Below are positions 7,561 to 16,857 of a stretch of DNA of 64,000 nucleotides, piece by piece; positions within the stretch are counted from its first letter, which is position 1, and each line of letters starts with the position of its first letter. Location: assembly GCF_014270065.1 (NCBI RefSeq), contig NZ_JACNME010000003.1, positions 310,001-374,000 on the forward strand, read 5' to 3'. The DNA is from Quadrisphaera sp. RL12-1S. GTDB taxonomy: Bacteria > Actinomycetota > Actinomycetes > Actinomycetales > Quadrisphaeraceae. The notes below the pieces were generated by a model. The model did not search any database, had not been told where the DNA came from, and worked only from the letters and a program-made list of their open reading frames with translations. A program made the position numbers and the translations under genes.

Positions 7561-10055
7561 GAGGTGCCTCCGGGCAGGTCGGTGCGGCGCAGCAGCTGGA
7601 CGTCGGGCTCGTCGACCTGGACCGCGTAGAGCCCGGAGGCCACCAGCTGCCGCTCGGCCTCGTCGAGCCACCCCGGCGGCTGCCCGTCGGCGTAGACGCC
7701 CTGGGCCTGCTGCGTGGGCGTGAGGAGGACGTAGTCGGGGCGCTGGGCGATGACGCAGGCCGCCGGCGCCTGCTCGCACGCCCCGGAGCCGTCGGTGGGC
7801 ACGCCCACCTCGACGTCGCCGTCCAGGGTGCGGGCGGTCATGAGGTAGGGGGCGTTGCCGAGCGAGGCCACTCGGGTGCCCGCGGGCGCGGTGGCCAGCA
7901 GGTGGTCGGCCACTGCCAGCTCGGCGGTGCTGGTGCGCTCGAAGGAGGCGTTCAGCCCGCGGGTGGTGGTGGCCGCGACGCCGAAGACCACCACGGCCAC
8001 CACGAGGACCCCCGTGGTGACCGGGCTCCGGCGCCGCGTGGCGCCGCTGCGGCCGGTGCGGCCCGCGGCCCCGCGGCGCTCGGTCAGCCGCTCACCACCA
8101 CGCCGACCGGTGCCGTGACCGGTGCGGCGGCCGGTGCGCGCGGTGGCCGGAGCACCGTCCCCGGCGCGAGGGGCGCGGGCCAGGGCCCGGGCCCGCAGGG
8201 CCACCACGAGGCGCACCAGCGCCTCGGCGGCCAGCGGTGCCAGCAGCGGCGTGGCCAGCAGGAAGCACCGGATGACCACCTCGCCGCCGTAGCTCTGCAC
8301 CGCCACGAGCCCGAACGGCAGGACGGCGAGGGCACCGACGAGCAGCGCACCGCGCCGGCCCCGCCGCAGCCACCAGCCGACGGCCGCCACGAGGGCCAGG
8401 GCCCCGGAGGTGGCGAGGCGGACCACCTGGCCGGCCTGGTGCAGCGGCACGTCGCCGACGCGAGCGGCGACGCCGCCCTCGACGGCCGCCGAGACCTGGC
8501 CGACGTCGCCGAGGAGGGAGGCGAGGTGCCCGGACCAGAAGCCCTCGGCCCCGAAGCTGAACCAGGCGGTGAAGCCGAGGCCCGCGACCAGCCACAGGGT
8601 GCGGAAGCGGGTGGCCCCGAGCGCCGTGACCACCACCAGGGCCCCGATGGCCACCAGCGGCGTGAGCTGGTGGGTGACGACCATGGCCAGCAGCACCAGC
8701 GCGAGCAGGGCCTCGGTGCCCCAGACCGCGGCGCGGGCGGTGCCGGCCGGCACGGCGGGCGTGGTGCGCCAGGCGCCCGCGAGCGCGCGCAGGCGCTGCC
8801 GCGCGGTGCCGGTGGCCGGGGCGGGCGCGACGGCCCGCCACCACCACAGGAGCACGGCCAGCACGGTGGTGAGCCACAGGACGGCCACCGCCTGGGGGGC
8901 GAAGTAGTCCTGCTGGTACCAGTCGCTGAGCACCACGAGGAAGAGCGCCAGCCAGGCGGTGACGGCGCGTCCCGTCACGGCGCGGGCGATGACGAACAGG
9001 GGCGCGAGCACGAGGGCGTCGAGGACGACGGGTGCCGGCGCCAGCAGCGCCGTCGCGTCGGGCAGGCCGCCCACGGCGACGACGTGGGAGGTGGCGGCGA
9101 AGAAGCCGGCCCAGCTCATGCGGGCGTCGAACGGCGGGGGCAGCACCCCGGTGGCGCTGATGAGGTCGGCGAAGCCGCGGTGCACCCACGCGGTGGGGGT
9201 GGACACCTCCCCGGTGGCGGCGCTGAGCAGCGACGTCTGCGAGACCACCACGAGCAGGAGGGCGGGGAGCAGCACCGCGGGGTCGGGTCGGCGTCCCAGG
9301 AGGCCGACGGCGACGACCGCGCCGGTCAGGGCGAAGCAGGCCAGCAGCGGCCAGCCGACGGCCTGCACCAGCCCGAGGTCACCGATGGCCGAGGTGTCGA
9401 GGGTGGCGGCCTGCAGCACGAAGAGGCCGGCGGCCAGGAGGGTCCCGGCCCAGCCGGCGAGCCGCCGGCGGACCCGGCTGCCGCTGGGGGTGCTGGGCAC
9501 CGGCAGCGCGTCGCGCAGGGCCGGGCGCACCCGCGCCAGCAGGTGGCGCAGCGCGCCGGGGGCGGGCGCGGGACGCCGTGCCGCAGCCACCACCGCGAGC
9601 GCGGCGGAGACCGCGAGCACCAGCGACTCGGTGACCAGGGGGTGCCAGGCCCCGGCCAGCAGGGTGGCGAGGGCGAGGGCGACGGTGACGGCGAGGGAGG
9701 TGCTGGTGGCCAGGGCGGCGCCCAGCGCCCGCCCCGAGGGGCGCAGCAGGAGCACCAGCGGCGTGCCGGGCAGGCAGAGCGCGGCCAGCGACGCCACGGC
9801 GGCGCGCAGGGGCAGCGGCGCGGCGGCGGCGGCCCAGGCCGGGGCGGCGGGGCCGCCGGCCCACGCGACCAGCGCGGTGGCCAGGCACAGGGCCAGGGTG
9901 CCGACGACGAGGGTGCGCTCGAGCAGGCCGCGGGCGGCGGAGGCGGAGGCCTCGGAGCCGGTGCCCGCGCCCGCGGGAGCTCCCTCAGTCGCCGTCGCCG
10001 CCAGGGTCTGCGGGGGTGAGACCGCCGGCACGGGACCGGGTGCGAGCGCGCTCAT
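7557..10055 (-). CDS. Large polytopic membrane protein, GT-C-like, in the polysaccharide operon
   Basis: 832 residues. A short Ala/Pro-rich cytoplasmic N-terminus precedes a dozen or more transmembrane helices. A basic Arg/Gly-rich cytoplasmic loop at roughly 625-665, one further helix, and a C-terminal extracytoplasmic domain of about 140 residues follow. The topology resembles GT-C glycosyltransferases or O-unit polymerases that use lipid-linked sugars outside the membrane, with SWAGFFAATSHVV and DWYQQDYFAPQA in extracytoplasmic loops. I cannot name a family or a catalytic Asp with confidence. ATG 10055 overlaps the upstream stop as ATGA. A role in transfer or polymerisation of the exopolysaccharide is inferred. 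Confidence 0.65.
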   Translation of the reverse strand: MSALAPGPVPAVSPPQTLAATATEGAPAGAGTGSEASASAARGLLERTLVVGTLALCLATALVAWAGGPAAPAWAAAAAPLPLRAAVASLAALCLPGTPLVLLLRPSGRALGAALATSTSLAVTVALALATLLAGAWHPLVTESLVLAVSAALAVVAAARRPAPAPGALRHLLARVRPALRDALPVPSTPSGSRVRRRLAGWAGTLLAAGLFVLQAATLDTSAIGDLGLVQAVGWPLLACFALTGAVVAVGLLGRRPDPAVLLPALLLVVVSQTSLLSAATGEVSTPTAWVHRGFADLISATGVLPPPFDARMSWAGFFAATSHVVAVGGLPDATALLAPAPVVLDALVLAPLFVIARAVTGRAVTAWLALFLVVLSDWYQQDYFAPQAVAVLWLTTVLAVLLWWWRAVAPAPATGTARQRLRALAGAWRTTPAVPAGTARAAVWGTEALLALVLLAMVVTHQLTPLVAIGALVVVTALGATRFRTLWLVAGLGFTAWFSFGAEGFWSGHLASLLGDVGQVSAAVEGGVAARVGDVPLHQAGQVVRLATSGALALVAAVGWWLRRGRRGALLVGALAVLPFGLVAVQSYGGEVVIRCFLLATPLLAPLAAEALVRLVVALRARALARAPRAGDGAPATARTGRRTGHGTGRRGGERLTERRGAAGRTGRSGATRRRSPVTTGVLVVAVVVFGVAATTTRGLNASFERTSTAELAVADHLLATAPAGTRVASLGNAPYLMTARTLDGDVEVGVPTDGSGACEQAPAACVIAQRPDYVLLTPTQQAQGVYADGQPPGWLDEAERQLVASGLYAVQVDEPDVQLLRRTDLPGGTS

Positions 10056-12193
10056 GCCCGCGCCACCGCCACGGGGCGGCCGCGCAGCCCGGAGCCGGCG
10101 TCCGGTGCGGCCGCCCCGACGGCGGCGCGCCGCTGGACCGCCGCGCGCCGGCTCTGCAGGTAGCGCACGGGACCCTCGAGATAGCCGACCAGCTCGTGGC
10201 CGACCAGCGCCAGCGGCATCTCGGCGGGCTTCTTGGCGTTCTTGGTGGAGGTCGGCGCCAGCAGGGTCCACACCCCGCGGGGCACGCAGCCCAGCACGTC
10301 GCGGGCGGGCCGCCCGCCCCCCAGCACGATCTTGGTGAGGACGGCGGCCATGCCCACGCCGTAGCCGCGCATCTGCGAGCGCAGCGCCTCGTAGGTGTCG
10401 CGGTGGAAGTGGCGCACCACGGCCGTGGGGCTGTACACCGCCACCCGCCCGTCGAGGAGCACGCGGCGGAAGACGTCGAGGTCCTCCCCGCCCTGGGCGG
10501 GGCTGCCGGCGCCGAGGGCCTCGTCGAAGCCGCCCAGGGCGCGCAGCGCGCCGGTCCGGAAGACCATGTTGTTGCCGCTGCCGACCTCCCCGGCCGTGTA
10601 GGGGAAGAAGGCCGACCGGTGTCCGGGCTCGCCCAGGCCGGCGGGCACCGGCACGCCCTCCACCGCCCAGGTGGTCTGCACGACGCCCTTGTCGAAGACG
10701 CCCGCCTTCTCGAACCAGTCCTGCGCGGCCGTGGCGACCTCCGCGGCGAGCACCCGACCGGTGACCAGCGCCACCACCCCGGAGGGGTCGCGGCGCAGGA
10801 CGGCGAGCAGCTCGGCGAGCCAGGTGGGGTCGGGCACCGCGTCGTCGTCGGTGTACGCCACCAGCGCCCCCCGGGCGGTGGCCAGGCCCGCGTTGCGGGC
10901 GGCGGACAGGCCCCGCACCGGCTGGGCCACCACGCGCAGGCGGGGGTCGGCGGCGAGGGCGGCTGCCGCGGGGTCGGCGAGCAGCGCGGTGACGCGTCCG
11001 GAGGCCGGGTCGTTGTCCACGAGCACCAGCTCCAGGTGCGGGTGGGTCTGCCCGAGCACGGCGGCGAGGGTGCCGATGAGGCGGGGGTCGCGTCCGAGCG
11101 TGCACACCACCACGCTGACCAGCTCGTCGGGTGCCACGCGGGCGTCCGGGGGCGACGCCGGGCGCGGGACGGCCGGCGTCGTCGTGCCGCGGCCCGGAGC
11201 CGCACCGCCCAGACCCTCCTCGCCGCCCGAGGCGGTCCTGCCGAGCGCGGCGCCGCGGCCGGCGAGGTACCCGGAGGCGGTGACGCCAAGACCCGCCACG
11301 AGGACCGCACCGCGAGCCAGCCCGCCGGCGTCGCCGCGGACCAGCGCGGCGGCCTCGCGGGCCACCGCGCGGGGCAGCACGCGGGCCACGTAGCCGCGCT
11401 CGCTGCTCAGGGCGGCCTCGGAGCCCGCGGCCCGGGCCACCTGCGCCTTGGAGCGGCCCTCGTGCCAGCAGCGGGAGAGCAGGTAGCGCAGGCGCTGGCG
11501 CGCGGCGGGGACGGTGTGGTCGACGGCGAAGGCGGTGGCGCGCGGCGAGCGGGCGCCCGGGATCTCGGCGCGCACCCGGATGCCCATGAGGGTCTCCTCG
11601 CAGCCCACCGGCAGCGTGCCGACGCGGCCGAGCTCGGTGGAGAAGCCCCCGGCCGCGGCCAGGGCCGTGCGCCGCACGGCCATGCAGGCGCCGATGGGGT
11701 TGCGGACGGGCTCGCCGTCGGCGGGGAGCCCCTCGTAGTCGCAGCCGACCACCCAGCCGAACTCGGCGGGGAACCAGCGCGGCGCCCGGCCGCCCTCCCA
11801 GGCGGCGTGGACGGCGCCCGCCACCACGGCGACCGCGGGGTCGGCCGCCACCGCGCGCAGGCCGGCGAGCCAGCCCGGGCGCGGCAGGGCGTCGTCGTCG
11901 AGGAAGACCAGCACCTCCGCGGACGTGGCGGCGACACCGGTGTTGCGGGCCCCGGACAGGCCGCGGGGTCCCGAGCTCTCGACCACGGTGACGCCCTCGG
12001 GCACGGTGAGGGCCAGCTCGGCGGCCAGCGCGGGAGCGTGGTCGACCACGAGGACCACCTCGTCGGCGGGACCGTCGCACTGCCGGCGGGCCTCGGCGAC
12101 GGCCGCGAGCACGGAGGCCGTGCGCAGCGGCGTGTAGGCGCAGACGACCACGGCGACGGTCGGGAGGGCCGTCGCGTCGGGGGCGTGGGTCAC
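10052..12193 (-). CDS. Two-domain GT2 glycosyltransferase
   Basis: 713 residues containing two GT-A modules in one chain. The first begins VAVVVCAYTPLR and has DDD at 99-101. The second begins near residue 354 with LVSVVVCTLGRD and has DDD at 449-451. Both keep the GLS(G/A)ARN motif, so both look active. A low-complexity Gly/Pro linker joins them. Such proteins usually add two successive sugars to a lipid-linked acceptor. GTG 12193 has GAGGAG at good spacing. It is the first gene of a four-gene coupled operon ending at 5844. Donors are unknown. Confidence 0.8.
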   Translation of the reverse strand: MTHAPDATALPTVAVVVCAYTPLRTASVLAAVAEARRQCDGPADEVVLVVDHAPALAAELALTVPEGVTVVESSGPRGLSGARNTGVAATSAEVLVFLDDDALPRPGWLAGLRAVAADPAVAVVAGAVHAAWEGGRAPRWFPAEFGWVVGCDYEGLPADGEPVRNPIGACMAVRRTALAAAGGFSTELGRVGTLPVGCEETLMGIRVRAEIPGARSPRATAFAVDHTVPAARQRLRYLLSRCWHEGRSKAQVARAAGSEAALSSERGYVARVLPRAVAREAAALVRGDAGGLARGAVLVAGLGVTASGYLAGRGAALGRTASGGEEGLGGAAPGRGTTTPAVPRPASPPDARVAPDELVSVVVCTLGRDPRLIGTLAAVLGQTHPHLELVLVDNDPASGRVTALLADPAAAALAADPRLRVVAQPVRGLSAARNAGLATARGALVAYTDDDAVPDPTWLAELLAVLRRDPSGVVALVTGRVLAAEVATAAQDWFEKAGVFDKGVVQTTWAVEGVPVPAGLGEPGHRSAFFPYTAGEVGSGNNMVFRTGALRALGGFDEALGAGSPAQGGEDLDVFRRVLLDGRVAVYSPTAVVRHFHRDTYEALRSQMRGYGVGMAAVLTKIVLGGGRPARDVLGCVPRGVWTLLAPTSTKNAKKPAEMPLALVGHELVGYLEGPVRYLQSRRAAVQRRAAVGAAAPDAGSGLRGRPVAVARA

Positions 12194-12326
12194 ACGAGCT
12201 CCTCGGGTCCTCGAGGAGGCCGCGCCGGTCGATCACCGGCGTCGTGACGACCGCCCTCCCCCGGTACTGCGGCAGACCGGGAGATCACCTGAACCCGCAG
12301 GGCCGGCGCGGGAGCCCCTCAGCGCG

Positions 12327-12533
12327 TCAACGACCCGATCGGCGCAAGAGCCGGACCACGCCGTCCAGTGCGCGCGCGACCTTGCCGGACTGGCGGGCGT
12401 ACCCCCCGGCGCGCCGGTCGACGAAGGCCTCGCAGTCGCACAGGGCGCAGTCCGCACCGCGGCGGTAGTGCTCGTGGGCGTCGCGCTGGTGCTCGCAGCG
12501 CGCGCAGGGGGCTGTCGTGCGGGCGTCGCTCAC
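12327..12533 (-). CDS. Small Cys-rich, zinc-ribbon-like protein
   Basis: 68 residues with Cys10-X2-Cys13 and Cys29-X2-Cys32-X-Cys34, several histidines between them, and a basic C-terminal tail (LRRSGR). The spacing suggests a small zinc-binding domain; the basic tail could contact nucleic acid or membrane. The GTG start at 12533 lacks a strong ribosome site. It stands alone between the polysaccharide operon and the lytic transglycosylase gene. I recognise no named family, and no function can be assigned. Confidence 0.6.
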   Translation of the reverse strand: MSDARTTAPCARCEHQRDAHEHYRRGADCALCDCEAFVDRRAGGYARQSGKVARALDGVVRLLRRSGR

Positions 12534-12601
12534 CGCTGCAACCTACGGCAGCGGTGGACCCTCCGGAGGCCGCTCGAGGGCCAGGCCGCCCGGGTGGCGG
12601 C

Positions 12602-13498
12602 TCAGTACCAGTCGTAGGACTGGCTGTGCGCCCAGGCGCCGCACGGCGTCCCGTAGGAGCTGGCGATGTAGTCCAGGCCCCACGCGATCTGCACGCGCGG
12701 GTCGGTCTGCCAGCCCGCGCCGTGGGAGGCCATCTTGTCCCCGGGCAGGGACTGCGGGATGCCGTACGCGTCGGAGGTCGGGTTGTCGGCGGACCACCGC
12801 CAGCCGGACTCCTTGGTCCAGAGGCGGTCCAGGCAGGAGAACTGCTCGGCGCCCCAGCCGTGCTGGGCGACCATCGGGACGGCCACGGCCCGCGGGTCGG
12901 CCTGGGCGGCGGCGAGCTGCGCGGCGGCCTCCTCGGCGGCGCGCTGGGCCTGCGCGGCGGCCACCGCCTCTCGGGCCTGGTCGGCCGACACCTGGGAGGC
13001 CGCGGCGGCGCGCGCGGCGTCCGCGTCGTCGGCGTCCGCCTGGACCACCAGCTCCTGCACCCGCTGCTGCGCCTGCGCGACCGGGTCGGAGGGGTCCGCG
13101 GGCTGGGGCTGGGCCGCCGGGGGCTGCGCCGCGTCGGGCTGGGCGGCGGCGAGGCGGTCCTCGCTGCGGCTGGCGGACCCGCCGCGCTCGCTCACCAGCT
13201 CGGCCTGCAGCGCGACGACGTCGGAGGACGGCTGCCCCGCCGCCGACGCCGGCTCCCCCGCGGCCGCGCCGGTGACCGATCCCGCCGAGCGCCACACCTG
13301 CGCCACCTGCTGCGCGACGAGGTCGCGGTGGGCGGCGGCAGCCGCCTCCTCCTTGGCCGGCCCGACCAGGGAACCGCCGGTCACGGTGAGCGCCACGGCT
13401 CCCGCGGCGGCCAGTCCCGCGGTGACGCGCAGCGGGACGGACGCCGGGCGTCGGGCCTCCTGCGCTCGGTGGGCACGACGACGGCGGGGCTGGGGCAC
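12602..13498 (-). CDS. Secreted lytic-transglycosylase-like cell-wall protein
   Basis: 298 residues. A very basic N-terminus and a hydrophobic signal segment (about 22-45) lead to a long Ala/Gln-rich helical region, probably coiled coil. A C-terminal domain of about 85 residues follows, with FSCLDRLWTKESGW, AYGIPQSLPG and QIAWGLDYI. This is the goose-lysozyme/SLT-type domain common in actinobacterial resuscitation and cell-wall proteins, with Glu of KES as the likely catalytic acid. It should cleave peptidoglycan glycan strands. GTG 13498 has GGAAGG upstream. A 15-base motif upstream (13716-13730) is shared with the CWB2-GH26 gene. Confidence 0.8.
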   Translation of the reverse strand: MPQPRRRRAHRAQEARRPASVPLRVTAGLAAAGAVALTVTGGSLVGPAKEEAAAAAHRDLVAQQVAQVWRSAGSVTGAAAGEPASAAGQPSSDVVALQAELVSERGGSASRSEDRLAAAQPDAAQPPAAQPQPADPSDPVAQAQQRVQELVVQADADDADAARAAAASQVSADQAREAVAAAQAQRAAEEAAAQLAAAQADPRAVAVPMVAQHGWGAEQFSCLDRLWTKESGWRWSADNPTSDAYGIPQSLPGDKMASHGAGWQTDPRVQIAWGLDYIASSYGTPCGAWAHSQSYDWY

Positions 13499-13753
13499 TC
13501 AGGACCTTCCGGGGGGCGCACCTCGCACGCGGCGCGCAGGAGTGCCCCGGGTGGTCCGCTGGGACCCGGGGGAAGAGCGGGCCTGGTGCGAGGACGCGGG
13601 GTCAGGGGGCCGGTGCCGGCGCGGTGGCAGGCAGGCTCCCGGGAGACCCGGAGCGCTGTCGTGGACCGACAGTGCCATCCGGGTGCCCGTTCTGTCCAGG
13701 TTCAACCACCCTCGCCCGTCCGGGTGACCGGGGCCGGGACGCAGGGTGACCTG
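13499..13753 (-). promoter_or_regulatory. Upstream region of the lytic transglycosylase gene
   Basis: About 255 bases without a gene. TTGAAC with a loosely matching CCGGAT 17 bases on, in the minus direction near 13680-13705, is a weak promoter candidate. The 15-base element CCGTCCGGGTGACCG at 13716-13730 is identical to one at 58183-58197. I looked for a cyclic di-AMP riboswitch, common before such genes, and did not see its conserved core. Confidence 0.4.
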
Positions 13754-13782
13754 CTCACCCCGCCCCGTGAGGACGGGGTGAG
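13754..13782 (-). terminator. Hairpin after phoH
   Basis: CTCACCCCG (13754-13762) pairs perfectly with CGGGGTGAG (13774-13782), seven bases beyond the phoH stop. Confidence 0.55.
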
Positions 13783-13789
13783 GGGTGCG

Positions 13790-15139
13790 TCACACCTCCA
13801 GGACGTCCATCATCTCGGTGACGAGGGCCGCTACCGGGGACCGCTCGGAGCGGGTCAGCGTGACGTGGCCGAACAGCGGGTGGCCCTTGAGCGCCTCGAT
13901 GACCGCGGCGACGCCGTCGTGGCGCCCCACGCGGAGGTTGTCGCGCTGGGCGACGTCGTGGGTGAGCACCACGCGCGAGTTCTGCCCGATGCGCGACAGC
14001 ACCGTCAGCAGCACGTTGCGCTCCAGGGACTGCGCCTCGTCCACCACGACGTACGCGTCGTGGAGGCTGCGACCGCGGATGTGGGTCAGGGGCAGCACCT
14101 CGAGCAGCCCGCGCGCCATGACCTCCTCCACCACGGCGGGGCTGACCAGCGCCCCGAGGGTGTCGAAGACGGCCTGGGCCCAGGGGTTCATCTTCTCGGC
14201 CTCGGAGCCCGGCAGGTAGCCCAGCTCCTGGCCCCCGACGGCGTACAGCGGCCGGAAGACCATGACCTTGCGGTGCTGGCGGCGCTCCATGACGGCCTCC
14301 AGCCCGGCGCACAGCGCCAGCGCCGACTTGCCGGTGCCGGCGCGGCCGCCCAGCGACACGATCCCCACCGACGGGTCCAGCAGCAGGTCGATGGCGATCC
14401 GCTGCTCGGCGCTGCGGCCGTGGACGCCGAAGACCTCGCGGTCGCCCTTGACCAGGTGCACCTGCTTGTCGGCGCCGACCCGGCCCAGGGCGGACCCGCG
14501 CGGCGAGAGCAGCACGAGGCCGGTGTGGCAGGGCAGGTCGCGCGCGGGCTCGAGGTCGAGCGAGCCGCCGTCGTACAGCTCCTGGACCTGCTCGGTGGTG
14601 GCGTCCACCTCCACCACACCGGTCCAGCCGGTGTCGACGGGTCCGGAGGCCACGTACTCCTCGGCGTCCAGCCCCACCGCGGAGGCCTTGACGCGCATGG
14701 GGAGGTCCTTGCTGACCACGGTGACGCGACGGCCCTCGGCGGCCAGGTTGGCGGCCACGGACAGGATGCGCGTGTCGGCGTCCCCGAGGCGGAAGCCGTC
14801 CGGCAGGCCCGCCGGGTCGGTGTGGTTGAGCTCCACCACCAGCGTGCCGCCGGCCTCGCCGACCGGCACCGGCGCGTCGAGCCGGCCGTGCTCGACGCGC
14901 AGGTCGTCCAGGAGGCGCAGGGCCGCGCGGGCGAAGTAGCCCAGCTCGCTGTGGTGGCGCTTGCCCTCCAGCTCGGTGATGACCACCACCGGCAGCACCA
15001 CCTCGTGCTCCGCGAAGCGCAGCAGGGCCTTGGGATCGGCCAGCAGCACGGAGGTGTCGAGCACGAAGGTCCGCACGGTCGGCGCCGTCGAGGGCACCGG
15101 CGAGGAGACGGACTGCTGGACGGCCGAAGCGTCGCTCAC
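13790..15139 (-). CDS. phoH: PIN-PhoH family ATPase
   Basis: 449 residues with two domains. The N-terminal PIN domain (about 20-150) begins [12 protein letters not shown], with the first metal-binding Asp. The C-terminal PhoH ATPase has Walker [12 protein letters not shown] at about 262-272 and Walker B VVDEAQ. PhoH2-type proteins couple RNA unwinding to PIN ribonuclease cleavage. GTG 15139 is supported by the TAGCGT box exactly seven bases upstream, giving a leaderless mRNA. The gene lies near fum, uppS and mca, as in M. tuberculosis. RNA target unknown. Confidence 0.92.
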   Translation of the reverse strand: MSDASAVQQSVSSPVPSTAPTVRTFVLDTSVLLADPKALLRFAEHEVVLPVVVITELEGKRHHSELGYFARAALRLLDDLRVEHGRLDAPVPVGEAGGTLVVELNHTDPAGLPDGFRLGDADTRILSVAANLAAEGRRVTVVSKDLPMRVKASAVGLDAEEYVASGPVDTGWTGVVEVDATTEQVQELYDGGSLDLEPARDLPCHTGLVLLSPRGSALGRVGADKQVHLVKGDREVFGVHGRSAEQRIAIDLLLDPSVGIVSLGGRAGTGKSALALCAGLEAVMERRQHRKVMVFRPLYAVGGQELGYLPGSEAEKMNPWAQAVFDTLGALVSPAVVEEVMARGLLEVLPLTHIRGRSLHDAYVVVDEAQSLERNVLLTVLSRIGQNSRVVLTHDVAQRDNLRVGRHDGVAAVIEALKGHPLFGHVTLTRSERSPVAALVTEMMDVLEV

Positions 15140-15146
15140 GGAGCCG

Positions 15147-15152
15147 ACGCTA
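15147..15152 (-). promoter_or_regulatory. -10 box TAGCGT of leaderless phoH
   Basis: On the minus strand TAGCGT is followed by seven bases and the GTG start, so transcription should start at or next to the first base of the start codon. Confidence 0.55.
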
Positions 15153-15219
15153 ACCCCCGGGGCCGACAGCGCGCGGGAGGACGGCGAGGAACGCCCGCCC
15201 GGGTGAGGGTGCTGCACCG

Positions 15220-15241
15220 CCTCGGACGAGCCTCGGACGAG
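15220..15241. repeat. Tandem 11-bp repeat abutting the uppS stop codon
   Basis: CCTCGGACGAG occurs twice in tandem and a third partial copy runs into the stop codon of the prenyltransferase gene. Confidence 0.7.
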
Positions 15242-15243
15242 CC

Positions 15244-16098
15244 TCAGCTGCCGTAGCGGCGCTCGCGCTGCTCGTAGGCGCGCAGCGCCCGCAGGAAGTC
15301 GACCCTGCGGAAGTCCGGCCAGTAGGCCTCGCAGAAGTAGTACTCGCTGTGCGCGCTCTGCCACAGCAGGAAGCCCGACAGCCGCTGCTCGCCCGACGTG
15401 CGGATGACGAGGTCCGGGTCCGGCTGCCCCGCGGTGTAGAGGTGCTCGGCGATGTGCTCGACGTCGAGCACCTCCACCAGCTCCTCCAGGGTCGTGCCCC
15501 GCGCCGCGTGCTCGGACAGCAGGGAGCGGACGGCGTCGGCGATCTCGCGGCGACCGCCGTAGCCGACGGCCACGTTGACGTGCAGCCCGGCGTGGCTCGC
15601 GGTGGCCTTCGCGGCCTCCTCCACGGTGCAGCGCGTGCTGGCCGGCAGCAGGTCGAGCGCGCCCACGGGGTGGACGCGCCAGCGTCCGTCGCGGGCGAGC
15701 CGCTCCACCGTGTCCTCGATGATCGCCAGCAGCGGCTCCAGCTCGGCCGGGGGCCGGGTGAGGTTGTCGGTGGAGAGCATCCACAGCGTGACCACCTGCA
15801 CGCCCGCCTGCTCGCACCACTCGGTGAGCTCGAGCACCTTGTCCGCCCCGGCCTGGTGCCCCGAGCGGGTCTCGAACCCGGACGCCTTCGCCCAGCGGCG
15901 GTTGCCGTCGAGGATCACGCCCACGTGACGCGGGGCGCGCGCCGGGTCCACCGACGTGGCCAGCCGCCGCTCGTAGCCCCGCTCGAGCACCGCCCGGACC
16001 GGGGCCCGCAGCGCCCTCAGGCGCGGCGCGACCCACTGCCGAGCGCGCTGCGCCCCGAGGCGCGCGCGGGTGCGCACCCCGTGCTCCGCTGCGACCAC
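15244..16098 (-). CDS. uppS: Isoprenyl (cis-prenyl) diphosphate synthase
   Basis: 284 residues of the undecaprenyl diphosphate synthase family, which condenses isopentenyl diphosphate into Z-polyprenyl diphosphate, the precursor of cell-wall and polysaccharide lipid carriers. The sequence has [12 protein letters not shown] (catalytic Asp of the diphosphate site), NVAVGYGGR, and [19 protein letters not shown] near the C-terminus. GTG 16098 has AGGAGG seven bases upstream; a GTG at 16143 is less likely. Whether the product is C15, C50 or C55 cannot be read by eye. The position next to mca matches Rv1086 in mycobacteria. Confidence 0.92.
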   Translation of the reverse strand: MVAAEHGVRTRARLGAQRARQWVAPRLRALRAPVRAVLERGYERRLATSVDPARAPRHVGVILDGNRRWAKASGFETRSGHQAGADKVLELTEWCEQAGVQVVTLWMLSTDNLTRPPAELEPLLAIIEDTVERLARDGRWRVHPVGALDLLPASTRCTVEEAAKATASHAGLHVNVAVGYGGRREIADAVRSLLSEHAARGTTLEELVEVLDVEHIAEHLYTAGQPDPDLVIRTSGEQRLSGFLLWQSAHSEYYFCEAYWPDFRRVDFLRALRAYEQRERRYGS

Positions 16099-16174
16099 GA
16101 CCGCCTCCTGTCCGACCGCGACGAGCCTAGGTGGTCCCCGCACGCGCGCTCACCCTGCGTGCTGCCCGGGGCCG

Positions 16175-16777
16175 TCAGTACAGGGACATCTTCTGGATGC
16201 TGACGGTGAAGCCGTGCTGGGTCTTGGCGTTCTCGCACGTCATACCGGTGTTCTTGTCGCTCTTGCACGTCAGCGGCTCCAGCGTGATCGACGAGCCCCA
16301 CTCCAGGGTGGGCGCCGTCTTGTCCGCGATGGTGTCGCCCACGCACAGGGGCGCCGCGTCTCCGCCGCCGACGCCCACGCTGCCGAACTTCCCGCCGCCC
16401 CCGCCCCAGGTCCCCGCGCAACCGCCCGGCGGCTCCGAGGCAGGCCACTGCTGCGTGACCAGGTCGCAGCGCGCGTACGGGTCGGCCCCCTGCACCGGGG
16501 AGAGGTAGCAGGAGATGTTGCCGGTGGGCGACCTGAAGGTGGTCATCGAGGTGACCACGGTGCTGGTGGGCGACCCGCTGGGCGCCGGTCCCGACGAGGA
16601 GGGCGCCGCTGGCGCCGCCGCGGCGCTCGCGGTGGCACCGCCCTGCGGCGCCTGGCCGCCGCTGCACCCGGCCAGCAGGCCGCCGACCAGCAGCGCTCCC
16701 CCGGCCATCGCGGCGGCCACCAGCGGCCGGCGGCGGCGGGAGAGGGGGCGAGGGGCGGTGCGGGCGGGCCTGGTCAC
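16175..16777 (-). CDS. Secreted lipoprotein with a DUF6636-like domain
   Basis: About 200 residues. An Arg-rich n-region and hydrophobic core end in the lipobox LLAGC (lipidated Cys38 counted from GTG 16777). An Ala/Ser/Pro linker and a Cys-containing domain follow, starting FRSPTGNISCYL, with YARCD and W further on. This FxSPxGNIxC pattern is typical of small actinobacterial exported proteins of unknown function. Six cysteines after the lipobox suggest disulfides outside the membrane. An upstream GTG at 16810 is possible, but 16777 leaves a normal signal peptide. Confidence 0.65.
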   Translation of the reverse strand: MTRPARTAPRPLSRRRRPLVAAAMAGGALLVGGLLAGCSGGQAPQGGATASAAAAPAAPSSSGPAPSGSPTSTVVTSMTTFRSPTGNISCYLSPVQGADPYARCDLVTQQWPASEPPGGCAGTWGGGGGKFGSVGVGGGDAAPLCVGDTIADKTAPTLEWGSSITLEPLTCKSDKNTGMTCENAKTQHGFTVSIQKMSLY

Positions 16778-16857
16778 CGTCCCATCGTGGGCCAGCGGGC
16801 AGCGCGGCACGGCGGGATCCGGTCATCTCCCGGCCCTGGCGCCGGGGAGCCGGGGGG

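Noticed and set aside
10055-12236. N-terminal 727-codon extension of the polytopic membrane protein frame
   Set aside because: It is the antisense-free second frame of the double-GT2 gene, Arg-rich without structure; an ATGA overlap marks the real start at 10055.
8100-12247. Long plus-strand open frames opposite the polysaccharide operon
   Set aside because: Gln/His/Gly/Arg-rich shadows; no start signals or motifs; the minus-strand genes account for the whole region.
13499-13753. Cyclic di-AMP (ydaO-type) riboswitch before the lytic transglycosylase gene
   Set aside because: Such riboswitches are common before actinobacterial wall hydrolases, but the conserved GGGGGACCC, GGGUGAAUC-like and CGUCAGCUAAC-like segments were not found.
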